From Bacteroides sp. (GTDB lineage: Bacteria; Bacteroidota; Bacteroidia; Bacteroidales; Muribaculaceae), in NCBI GenBank assembly GCA_014801815.1, contig JAAVDM010000053.1, positions 1 to 41,842 of the forward strand: a stretch of DNA of 41,842 bases, read 5' to 3'. This document shows, one piece after another, positions 35,190-41,842 of the stretch. The position numbers and the translations under genes are program-made. How positions within the stretch are numbered: position 1 is the first letter of the stretch; each line of letters begins with the position of its first letter. Below the pieces are notes generated by a model. The model had not been told where the DNA came from and made no database searches. It was given only the letters and a program-made list of their open reading frames with translations.

Positions 35190-37229
35190 TTACTGACCCG
35201 CAGCGTTACCGCCAAACTGCTCCGGGTATATCACTACAAGATTCTGGTTCTTGAAATGGCGGCTCAGAAAAGAAGGCAGCGCATCAAGATCGCCCGACCA
35301 TGACGGTGAGCCCCGCCGTGCAGTGATGACCATAAGCAGGTCGTCCGAGTCGATATTCGGTGAATAGAGTATAAAATCCTCCCATGTATCCATAGGCATC
35401 ATCTGAGCGCGTATCTCGTAAGCCTGTTCTGCAACTATACGGCGTATATAGTCGATAGTAGTACGGTAAGCCAGAAACACGACCCGACAACCTAACTGCG
35501 ATGCGAGGTTAGCTACTCTCTCCACCCATACCTGAAAGCCACGTTCATACTCAGCATTACGCGGAGCCACCACAAGCAGTCTGCGTATGGTGTCGACAGG
35601 TATGTAGCAGCGTAAGATAAAAATCATCTTATGCGTACCCGCTACCAGCTGCTCTATCAGCTGGCCGTAGAATGTATCCACCACCGTAGTGCGGTGATGC
35701 AGACCGATGATAATATCGGTACAGTTGTTCTCCCTCACCGTACTGACCACACCGGCCACAACGTTGAAGTCGAAACGTTCTATGTCTTTGACACCGAGGT
35801 CTACCGCTGTAGCTGTCTCAACGGCTGTGTTGAGAGCCCGGCGTCCGTTGGCCACCGACACGGCGTCGTCGTTACGGCGCACGTACAGAGCTGTTATCGG
35901 ATACTGATTGTCACGATACCTCATCAGCATGGCGAATTTCATAAGACTCGCTGCCGTCACCGGATTGGCTACGGCCACAAGCTGACGTGCGTAATGTGTC
36001 ACCTCGGCGATATTCTCCTGATGAAGTTCATCTTCGGTAAGCCTGATACGGAGTTTAAGCGCCACACGTTCCGTCACCAGCGATGACACCAGACAGCAGC
36101 CGAGTATCATCACTACGGCTCCGTTCATGATATCTTCGTTCAGAAGGCCATACTGATAGCCTATCATCGTGGCGGCTATCGTAGCGGCTGCCTTACCCGA
36201 GGTCAGACCGAACATAAGTCCGCGTTCCGTAGACGAAAGACCGAACAGCCGCGAACCGGCATAAGCAGCCAGCCACTTAGCGCCTAAGGCCACACAGGTC
36301 ATGTTGAGCGCTACCCAACCCACACCCCAACCCTGGAATATGACATGCACATTGATAAGCATACCTACTCCTATAAGAAAATAGGGTATGAAGATAGCGT
36401 TGCCCACAAACTGAATTCTATTGAGAAGCACTGACCGTGACGGTATGAAACGGTTCAGCACAAGTCCCGAGTAGAATGCGCCCACTATGGCTTCGAGACC
36501 TATGACCCGTGCCAACAGAGAGGCGGCACAGACTTCGGCCAATATGAATATGAATTGACTGAGCGAGTCGTTAAATTTACGGAAAAACCATCTCGTCAGC
36601 CATGAAAAACTATACAACACACCGGCTGCATATATTACGGCTAACACAAGCAACCGCACTATATCGCTCCAGTTGAAATTACCCGTAACACGCACCGTCA
36701 CTACCTCAGCCAGTGCCAACAGTGCCAGCAACACGGCCACGATAGTGCCACACACGGCTATGACGGCACCTTTGGTGTTCTGGAGTCCCAACCGGCTTAC
36801 CGTTGGATAAGATATGAGAGTGTGCGAGGCGTACATCGAAGCTATTAGCACACTTGTGCTCCAGCCGGTGCCGAACGCCCAGCGGGCTCCGAATATTCCA
36901 GCCGCCATAGGCAGACAGAAAGTAATCAGACCGAACGCAAGCCCTTTGCCTATATTCTGACGCAAGTGGTACATATCTATCTCCACTGCGGCCAGAAACA
37001 TTAGGTAAAGTATACCGACCTGACCGAATATCTGAAAACTCGCGTCACGTTCAAGCACATTAAAGCAGTAGGGGCCTATCAGCACACCGGCAATGATAAG
37101 CCCTACCACATTGGGTACTTTAAGGCGTCTGAATATCAGAGGCCCGCACAGTATCACCAGCAGTACCACAAGGAATATGGCTACCGGCTGATGAAGTGGA
37201 AAAACGGCACTCAGCGCTGTCAGTATCAT
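35190..37229 (-). CDS. CPA2-type cation/proton antiporter with a C-terminal universal-stress-like region
   Basis: 679 residues. Twelve or so membrane helices fill 1-400 (LKVPNVVGLIIAGVLIGPY, LYLMFLAAVEIDMYHLRQ, IGLEAIVGAFYSGLVLNR, GLTSGKAAATIAATMIGY). The cytoplasmic part (about 415-679) has two alpha/beta halves like universal stress proteins (DIIIGLHHR near 540, LLVVAPRNAEYERGFQVW near 575). This architecture is common in Bacteroidetes and differs from the RCK_C type of the second antiporter in this run. The ATG overlaps the tatD stop (ATGA). Confidence 0.88.
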   Translation of the reverse strand: MILTALSAVFPLHQPVAIFLVVLLVILCGPLIFRRLKVPNVVGLIIAGVLIGPYCFNVLERDASFQIFGQVGILYLMFLAAVEIDMYHLRQNIGKGLAFGLITFCLPMAAGIFGARWAFGTGWSTSVLIASMYASHTLISYPTVSRLGLQNTKGAVIAVCGTIVAVLLALLALAEVVTVRVTGNFNWSDIVRLLVLAVIYAAGVLYSFSWLTRWFFRKFNDSLSQFIFILAEVCAASLLARVIGLEAIVGAFYSGLVLNRFIPSRSVLLNRIQFVGNAIFIPYFLIGVGMLINVHVIFQGWGVGWVALNMTCVALGAKWLAAYAGSRLFGLSSTERGLMFGLTSGKAAATIAATMIGYQYGLLNEDIMNGAVVMILGCCLVSSLVTERVALKLRIRLTEDELHQENIAEVTHYARQLVAVANPVTAASLMKFAMLMRYRDNQYPITALYVRRNDDAVSVANGRRALNTAVETATAVDLGVKDIERFDFNVVAGVVSTVRENNCTDIIIGLHHRTTVVDTFYGQLIEQLVAGTHKMIFILRCYIPVDTIRRLLVVAPRNAEYERGFQVWVERVANLASQLGCRVVFLAYRTTIDYIRRIVAEQAYEIRAQMMPMDTWEDFILYSPNIDSDDLLMVITARRGSPSWSGDLDALPSFLSRHFKNQNLVVIYPEQFGGNAAGQ

Positions 37230-38008
37230 GTCGGCAAACCAAACAGGCGGCGGGCATTGGCGTCGGTTTCGGTTTCAACCTGTACCGGTGTCATACCAAT
37301 AAGCTGTGCCACTTTAAGGCATACTTCAGGCAGATAAGCGCTCTCGTTGCGCTTACCGCGATACGGCACCGGTGCCAGATACGGTGAGTCGGTCTCAAGC
37401 ACAATACGCTCTATACCTATCACCGGCACAGCTTCCTGAAGCGGTACCGAGTTCTTGAATGTCACCACACCGTTGATGCCGAACATCGGGTCGCACACTT
37501 CACGTATGCACCGCACATCATCGGCACTACCCGTGAAACTGTGGAACACAAGCTGAGGTAGACCGCGACCTTCGGCTTCGACACTACGCAACACATCAAG
37601 AGTGTCCTCCAAAGCTTCGCGGCAGTGTATTATGACAGGCAGACCGCGTTCTATAGCCATACGCAGCTGACGTGCAAACACCTCACGCTGCTCCTCACGG
37701 CGGCTGCGGTCATGATACAGATCCATACCGACCTCACCCACAGCCACACACCGTTCCGTGTCGAGACGGCGCTCAATCTCTTTGAGATCTTCGGGCCAGG
37801 CGTCGGTTATGTCGGTAGGATGCAATCCCATAGCCACCGACGTACACTCCGGATACAGTCTGTGCAGTTCCAGCAACGGACCGATACTGTCGCGGTCTAC
37901 ATTAGGCAGCACCAGATGCTTCACACCCGCAGCAAGAGCTCTCTCTACAGCTCCTGCCGCATCATCGCCGTACTGACGGCTGTACAGGTGTGTATGGGTA
38001 TCTGTCAT
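37226..38008 (-). CDS. TatD family metal-dependent DNase
   Basis: 260 residues with a TIM-barrel amidohydrolase-like fold. Metal-ligand positions are all present: H5 and H7 in DTHTHLY, E92 in AVGEVGMD, H128 in VIIHCREA, H156 in VFHSFTG and D207 in LETDSPYLAP. Related enzymes act as 3'-5' exonucleases on DNA or as D-aminoacyl-tRNA deacylases. It overlaps by 4 bases both the polyprenyl synthetase gene upstream and the antiporter gene downstream, so the three are translationally coupled. Confidence 0.92.
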   Translation of the reverse strand: MTDTHTHLYSRQYGDDAAGAVERALAAGVKHLVLPNVDRDSIGPLLELHRLYPECTSVAMGLHPTDITDAWPEDLKEIERRLDTERCVAVGEVGMDLYHDRSRREEQREVFARQLRMAIERGLPVIIHCREALEDTLDVLRSVEAEGRGLPQLVFHSFTGSADDVRCIREVCDPMFGINGVVTFKNSVPLQEAVPVIGIERIVLETDSPYLAPVPYRGKRNESAYLPEVCLKVAQLIGMTPVQVETETDANARRLFGLPT

Positions 38009-38973
38009 TTCTTACGTCCGATGAGTTTCTCGGCCACCTTACGCAGGGCGTCCTTCGCCTCGTCGCCAAGAGTTGTGCGTTTAAGTGCGCTCAGTGCCTT
38101 GCTCGAATATGCAGCCACTGCCTTGCGACATTCTTCGGCTATACCCATCTTCTCCAGCAGACGGGTCACTGTCTTTATACGCAGTTCGGGTTGTTCGAGT
38201 GCCATAGCGGTTGCGAACAGTTGCGAGTCACTGCCACCACGATTCATAGCCATTATGTACAGATAGGTCTTCTTGCCGTTGGCTATATCGCCGCCTATGG
38301 GCTTGCCGAAGGTAGAGGCATCGCCGAAGGTATCAAGCCAGTCATCCTGTATCTGGAATGCCAGTCCGAGCATCATGCCAAACTCATACATGTAGTCGGC
38401 GTCCCGGTCTGAAGCTCCGCCGATAATGGCACCTATCTTGAGCGAGGCACCTAACAGGGCTCCTGTCTTCTGACCTATCATCTTTATGTATTCTTCAAGT
38501 GTGATGTCGGCACGATGCTCGAAACTCAGGTCAAGCTGCTGGCCTTCATACACCTCTATAGCCATTGTGTTAAACACGTCAAGCACACGGCGCAGCTGTG
38601 TGTCGGGCACTTCGCTCACAAGCTGTGTAGCCAGCGTGAGCATAGTGTCGCCGGAGAGTATAGCCGTGTCTGTACCAAAACGTGCGTATACTGAGGCACG
38701 ACCGCGACGTGTAGATGAATTGTCCATCACGTCATCGTGCAACAGCGTGAAGTTATGGAACATCTCAATACCGGCTGCTGCCTTCAGAGCCGGTGTGTAG
38801 CCTCCGCCAAAAGCCTGACAGGCCATCAGTGTCAGCACAGGACGCAAACGCTTGCCTCCTGCCGAGAGTGCATATTCTATCGGTTGATACAACGCCTCGG
38901 GGGTACGGCGACCCAGAGCGAGGTCTTTAATCACTTTCTCTACCTCAGATGTATATTCAGATGTAGTCATCAT
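38005..38973 (-). CDS. Polyprenyl (isoprenyl) diphosphate synthase
   Basis: 322 residues from the ATG at 38973 (a second ATG follows directly). An upstream in-frame ATG at 39054 overlaps the previous gene and adds a non-homologous leader. Both aspartate-rich motifs are present: DDVMD (80-84) and DDWLD (210-214), with GGKRLRP (39-45), EMFHNFTLLHDD and KTGALLGASLKIGA. It condenses isopentenyl diphosphate with an allylic diphosphate in steps. The short DDxxD form with Phe five residues before it does not decide the chain length clearly; a geranylgeranyl or longer product is possible. Confidence 0.9.
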   Translation of the reverse strand: MMTTSEYTSEVEKVIKDLALGRRTPEALYQPIEYALSAGGKRLRPVLTLMACQAFGGGYTPALKAAAGIEMFHNFTLLHDDVMDNSSTRRGRASVYARFGTDTAILSGDTMLTLATQLVSEVPDTQLRRVLDVFNTMAIEVYEGQQLDLSFEHRADITLEEYIKMIGQKTGALLGASLKIGAIIGGASDRDADYMYEFGMMLGLAFQIQDDWLDTFGDASTFGKPIGGDIANGKKTYLYIMAMNRGGSDSQLFATAMALEQPELRIKTVTRLLEKMGIAEECRKAVAAYSSKALSALKRTTLGDEAKDALRKVAEKLIGRKK

Positions 38974-39050
38974 AGTGGTTATAACTATATTTTGATTCAG
39001 CTGCCTCAATCGGCAACATAAATTACGCTGTCCGCAGGTCGTAAAGCTCC

Positions 39051-39659
39051 TCAATCGGAAAATTTTTTGTATATCTCTTCCGGCAGGTCCCTGCCATGGT
39101 CAACATGCAGCACCGTACGGAAGCCTTTTAGAAAACGCTCGTATGTCAGTGTATCCTCACCACATGCCTGACGCAGTGCAGCAAGTTCTTCCTCTACCTG
39201 AGCCACACTCATGTGACGGTCACGTATTTCCGATACATACTCCAGACCTAACCGGTAACCCATTCTCATAGGGTCGTCGGTGCCTGCCATACTGTACAGC
39301 CGCATCTTATCCGCCAAGGGAAGAGATGCGGAATAACTCTCATATTCCTGACTGAAAGCCACCAGAGCTGAGTCGCGGTAATGCTCATACACGTATAGCG
39401 TAGCTGTAGGCAACGAGTCAATATGCACATTACCGACTCGACCCAGCGACGCATCGCATATAAAACGTGCCACAGAGTCCGGCTCAACATGTTCCATCAT
39501 GTAGGCCACCCGTTCGGTGTCCGACATAGCACTCAAATCTACCGGCAATCTCTCCGAGTTACCACCGCCACTGCTGCCGCACCCGACGCACACTGCCGCC
39601 AGTATCAATGCCCATGTCCAATATGGTAAGATTATTCTATACAGTAATATTATTCTCAT
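39051..39659 (-). CDS. Lipoprotein of unknown function
   Basis: 202 residues from the ATG at 39659. This start gives a hydrophobic signal ending in CVGCGSS (lipidation probably at C27) and lies downstream of the predicted promoter, while the longer frame from 39779 starts upstream of the -7 box. The mature part is helical and acidic (SDTERVAYMMEHVEPDSVARF, AQVEEELAALRQACGEDTLTYERFL); no family recognised. It is the first gene of the run that leads to polyprenyl synthetase, tatD and the antiporters. Confidence 0.7.
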   Translation of the reverse strand: MRIILLYRIILPYWTWALILAAVCVGCGSSGGGNSERLPVDLSAMSDTERVAYMMEHVEPDSVARFICDASLGRVGNVHIDSLPTATLYVYEHYRDSALVAFSQEYESYSASLPLADKMRLYSMAGTDDPMRMGYRLGLEYVSEIRDRHMSVAQVEEELAALRQACGEDTLTYERFLKGFRTVLHVDHGRDLPEEIYKKFSD

Positions 39660-39748
39660 AACAGCACTCTTAAAAGCCAATCTCACAAACAGCATCATGC
39701 CTCGGAGCCATTTACGCCAAAAAAGCACATATACTCCGAAATCATACG

Positions 39749-39779
39749 CAAAATTACTAAAATTCTCTAAAATCCCCAA
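39749..39779 (-). promoter_or_regulatory. Promoter of the lipoprotein-ispA-like-tatD-antiporter run
   Basis: On the minus strand TTG (39777-39779), 20 bases, then TAATTTTG (39749-39756). The predicted start near 39743 gives a leader of about 85 nt to the ATG at 39659. Confidence 0.65.
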
Positions 39780-39798
39780 TACCTCCGCTAAAAACCGG

Positions 39799-40019
39799 TT
39801 TCCACACCCCCATACCTTTCCTCTTCACTTACACACTTCTCTTACCTCTATCCTATTTCCTCACTTCCACACCCCACTTTCTCTCTCCCTCACCTCTATC
39901 CTACTTCATCAGTTACTTTCCATTCCATTTCTCTCCTTTACCTTCATCTATTACCACTCTCCTTTCCCCTCTCTTCTCCTAAAAAAACTTCTAAAAACAC
40001 TATTCACATAAAAAAATTA
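39799..40019. other. G-depleted, pyrimidine-rich intergenic tract
   Basis: On the plus strand 221 bases contain a single G (39912). Most of it (39801-39980) is C/T-rich with scattered A, and it holds two near copies of ACCTCTATCCTA (39844 and 39892). The last 40 bases are A-rich. The frames are open across the tract only because two of the three stop codons need a G; I see no protein features. It separates the leftward lipoprotein promoter from the tRNA promoter. Confidence 0.7.
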
Positions 40020-40029
40020 GCTCACTCCA

Positions 40030-40059
40030 TTGTCATCTGAAAAAAAAATACTAACTTCG
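40030..40059 (+). promoter_or_regulatory. Promoter of tRNA-Ser
   Basis: TTG (40030-40032), 19 bases, then TAACTTCG (40052-40059), one mismatch from consensus. Start expected near 40066, about 20 bases before the tRNA. Confidence 0.6.
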
Positions 40060-40084
40060 CACCACGAAATTTAAGCAAGTCCCT

Positions 40085-40172
40085 GGAGTGGTGCTCGAGT
40101 GGCTGAAGAGGCACGCCTGGAAAGCGTGTATACGCCAAAAGCGTATCCCGAGTTCGAATCTCGGTCACTCCG
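40085..40172 (+). tRNA. tRNA-Ser (anticodon GGA)
   Basis: 88 nt with all arms visible: acceptor GGAGTGG paired with TCACTCC, discriminator G, anticodon stem CACGC/GCGTG around CTGGAAA (anticodon GGA, reading UCC and UCU), the long variable arm typical of serine tRNAs (TATACGC, CAAAA, GCGTAT), and the T arm CCGAG-TTCGAAT-CTCGG. CCA is not encoded. Confidence 0.97.
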
Positions 40173-40216
40173 CAAGAAACACACTGTTAATCTTAGATTA
40201 ACAGTGTGTTTCTTGC
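40172..40216 (+). terminator. Terminator of tRNA-Ser
   Basis: Perfect 21-bp arms (40172-40192 and 40196-40216) around TTA, followed by T5. The first base of the stem is the discriminator base of the tRNA, so the terminator directly abuts the mature 3' end. The remaining gap to 40364 shows no gene. Confidence 0.9.
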
Positions 40217-40364
40217 TTTTTGAAGCTACCCTACAAGCCTTAATTACATAGGTAGCCTACTGACTGCGTCACGTCAAGGCAATTACCTTGCTGTTTCATA
40301 AAACAACAACCGAGAACTATAATTGCCGGAGCATCTCGGCTGATAGGAAATCTGAGATTAGGTG

Positions 40365-41483
40365 CTACTTTATTTCATCGTAAGTATCAATTATTCTTTG
40401 CAGTTCTGACTCAGAGGGTAGCATTTCTGTGGCTTTCTTACTCATATCCAACTTATATTCCGCGACTCCAAGTGGTTGATTTATTCCTCGGACTGACCAC
40501 TCAACAACAGTATTATCCTTTGATTTACATATCAGTAGACCGATAGTCGGATTATCGTCCGATTGTTTCATCAGTTCATCAACAGCCGAAACATAGAAAT
40601 TGAGTTTACCGGCATATTCGGGTATGAAAGGAGTTACCTTCAATTCTACCACTATATAAAGCTTTAGTCGGGTATGATAGAAAATCATGTCCGGAATAAA
40701 CGTCTGTCCGCCGGACATTTTCAATTCCATTTGCCTGCCAACATACGCAAATCCCTGTCCAAGTTCGAGAAGAAACCGAGTGATGTTACCCGCCAATTCA
40801 TCTTCAAATTGCTTTTCGGTAGTAATCTTCCTGTCAATGAAACTAAAATCGTATGGACTTTTCAAGATGTCCTTGGCTAACCCACTATAGGGTGACGGCA
40901 GTTTATCATCAAAGTTGGTAATAGCCTTACCTTGTTTTCCATACAAATCGTCATCCATTTCCGCTTCCAACTCCGAACGACTCCAACCCATTTCTATGGT
41001 CTTTTCAATATAGAAAAGAGCCTCAGCAACTGATTTGCTATGAGTAAAGATATGAACGTGATGCTTCCACGGCACATGCCCAAAATCAATCGGCATCTCA
41101 AACTCGTCAGCAAGTTGCTGATGAGTTTCGTCCCCAAGCTGGTGACGAATTATATCCCCCTGATTATAAAATTTATACCACCGTTTGGCATACTTGATAT
41201 TGGTGACAGAGAAACCGGTTTGTCCGGGAAATTCCGTTTTCAAGTCAAGACTCAGACAGTCGAAGAAAGCACTCCCCCATGTGGCGGATTCATAAAGTCT
41301 CGATATGTCGCGACCCATTTGCCAATAATACTCCAGCATGGTAGTATTCACTTTGACAGCCGCCTTAATCTGTGACTTTCTGAAACGTTCTTTCAGCACA
41401 CCAAGCAACTGCGCGTACCCCTTGCCCGCCACAATACTGTCGCGTTTCACGAAAGCCGGTTTGTCATCTTCTTTTTTAGCCAT
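40365..41483 (-). CDS. DUF1016/YhcG-type PDDEXK nuclease domain protein
   Basis: 372 residues from the ATG at 41483 (MAKKEDDKPAF); a frame from 41615 adds 44 residues with no family features. The N-terminal DUF1016 part (about 20-170, MLEYYWQMGRDISRLYE, FSVTNIKYAKRWYKFY, VPWKHHVHIF) is followed by the YhcG-type nuclease domain (about 185-350). Its catalytic motif is PD (264-265) in FIPDMIFYH and ExK at E280 and K282 in VVELKV. Members are often found in mobile or defence loci near restriction systems, but the role is unproven. Its position beside a tRNA and its AT-rich codons suggest it was acquired. Confidence 0.88.
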   Translation of the reverse strand: MAKKEDDKPAFVKRDSIVAGKGYAQLLGVLKERFRKSQIKAAVKVNTTMLEYYWQMGRDISRLYESATWGSAFFDCLSLDLKTEFPGQTGFSVTNIKYAKRWYKFYNQGDIIRHQLGDETHQQLADEFEMPIDFGHVPWKHHVHIFTHSKSVAEALFYIEKTIEMGWSRSELEAEMDDDLYGKQGKAITNFDDKLPSPYSGLAKDILKSPYDFSFIDRKITTEKQFEDELAGNITRFLLELGQGFAYVGRQMELKMSGGQTFIPDMIFYHTRLKLYIVVELKVTPFIPEYAGKLNFYVSAVDELMKQSDDNPTIGLLICKSKDNTVVEWSVRGINQPLGVAEYKLDMSKKATEMLPSESELQRIIDTYDEIK

Positions 41484-41659
41484 AATAATATCGGAAAAAT
41501 TAGGAATAATATATTTACTACCACCGTACAAAGAATGAGAATCAATATAGGCGGCGGATTTATATAAGAAAACTTTAGAATTTATGCCTACTTTATGCAA
41601 TTTCACATGTCTCAATTTCGGATTTGAGGAGCCGGAATTTACATACTGTACCTTAACAA

Positions 41660-41725
41660 GAAGTGAGACGGTAGGAGTTCATTTCCTATTCAGGCACAAC
41701 TATCTCACTTCAGATTACAAAGGTA
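41660..41725 (-). promoter_or_regulatory. Promoter and leader hairpin upstream of the nuclease gene
   Basis: TACCTTTG on the minus strand (41718-41725) is a perfect -7 box with a predicted start near 41712. The transcript would begin with a hairpin: GAAGTGAGA at 41703-41711 in transcript sense pairs with TCTCACTTC at 41660-41668. The leader to the ATG at 41483 is about 230 nt. No gene is visible in 41484-41842 apart from a weak in-frame extension of the nuclease frame. Confidence 0.5.
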
Positions 41726-41842
41726 AGTAGATGTTGAAAATTAGTTTATATCAAAATTTTTGTGGTTGTTCGTCCGTTATAGGAATGAACCATAACATTT
41801 ACGACTATCGCAAAGATCAAAGTTATACAACTGACAGACAAA

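Noticed and set aside
35120..35215. Longer N-terminus of the unknown exported protein
   Set aside because: It overlaps the antiporter gene and hides a good signal sequence that starts at 35119.
38973..39054. Longer N-terminus of the polyprenyl synthetase
   Set aside because: The additional 27 residues are cysteine- and arginine-rich without similarity to the family and would overlap the upstream gene's stop.
39517..40011. Plus-strand open frame of 164 codons
   Set aside because: It is antisense to the lipoprotein gene and then runs through the G-depleted tract, where stop codons are rare by composition; the translation is low complexity.
40172..40216. Attachment site or mobile-element inverted repeat after tRNA-Ser
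   Set aside because: The 21-bp stem, 3-base loop and T-run are a standard intrinsic terminator.

Overview
The window looks like chromosomal DNA from a gut Bacteroidales species, and the Muribaculaceae are my best guess for the family. The evidence is as follows. Several genes carry Bacteroidetes-type promoters (TTG or TTTG, about 20 bases, then TAnnTTTG). There is a SusC/SusD pair. Three secreted proteins end in type IX secretion (T9SS)-like tails. Bacteroidales-typical families are present (DUF4199, DUF6452, DUF6048, a collagen-binding-type coiled-coil lipoprotein, a choloylglycine hydrolase). Base composition is moderate. No rRNA, CRISPR array, prophage or insertion sequence is visible; the only RNA gene I can support is tRNA-Ser(GGA).

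Layout. (1) 290-2587, minus strand: a compact unit of a two-helix potassium-channel-like protein, a HipA-like kinase and a DUF3037 protein. (2) 2743-5437: an SDR oxidoreductase of the D-mannonate oxidoreductase type, divergent from an AspT/YidE-type transporter with two RCK_C domains. (3) 5543-9490, plus strand: biotin synthase, a DUF4199 membrane protein, a family 2 glycosyltransferase, a DUF6452 lipoprotein and a DUF6048 beta-barrel, ending in a 75-nt bidirectional hairpin. (4) 9551-23724: an exported-protein region with a bile-salt-hydrolase-like amidase, a C10 cysteine protease, an unrecognised secreted protein, an M6 metalloprotease and a SusD/SusC pair behind a long 5' leader. (5) 24371-25360: a His/Asn-repeat exported protein. 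(6) 25444-29951, minus strand: PBP4-type DD-carboxypeptidase, an acidic repeat protein, RsmI, a coiled-coil lipoprotein and a SPOR-like lipoprotein. (7) 30119-39659: an AI-2E-family permease, then a seven-gene minus-strand run with polyprenyl synthetase, TatD nuclease, two CPA2 antiporters, MgtC/SapB and two unrecognised lipoproteins. (8) 40085-41483: tRNA-Ser(GGA) and a DUF1016/PDDEXK nuclease.

How the genes may work together. Region 4 reads as an outer-surface digestion set: two proteases and an amidase next to a SusCD importer with no glycosidase, which fits peptide use better than glycan use. Region 7 groups cation/proton exchange with envelope lipid synthesis. Region 1 is the best candidate for an undescribed small system: a channel, a HipA-like kinase and DUF3037 in tight succession.

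A recurring structural theme is very long, almost perfect palindromes between convergent genes (9476-9550, 14014-14079, 14140-14220, 25399-25437). Domain calls were made by eye from motifs and family memory; no database search was run.
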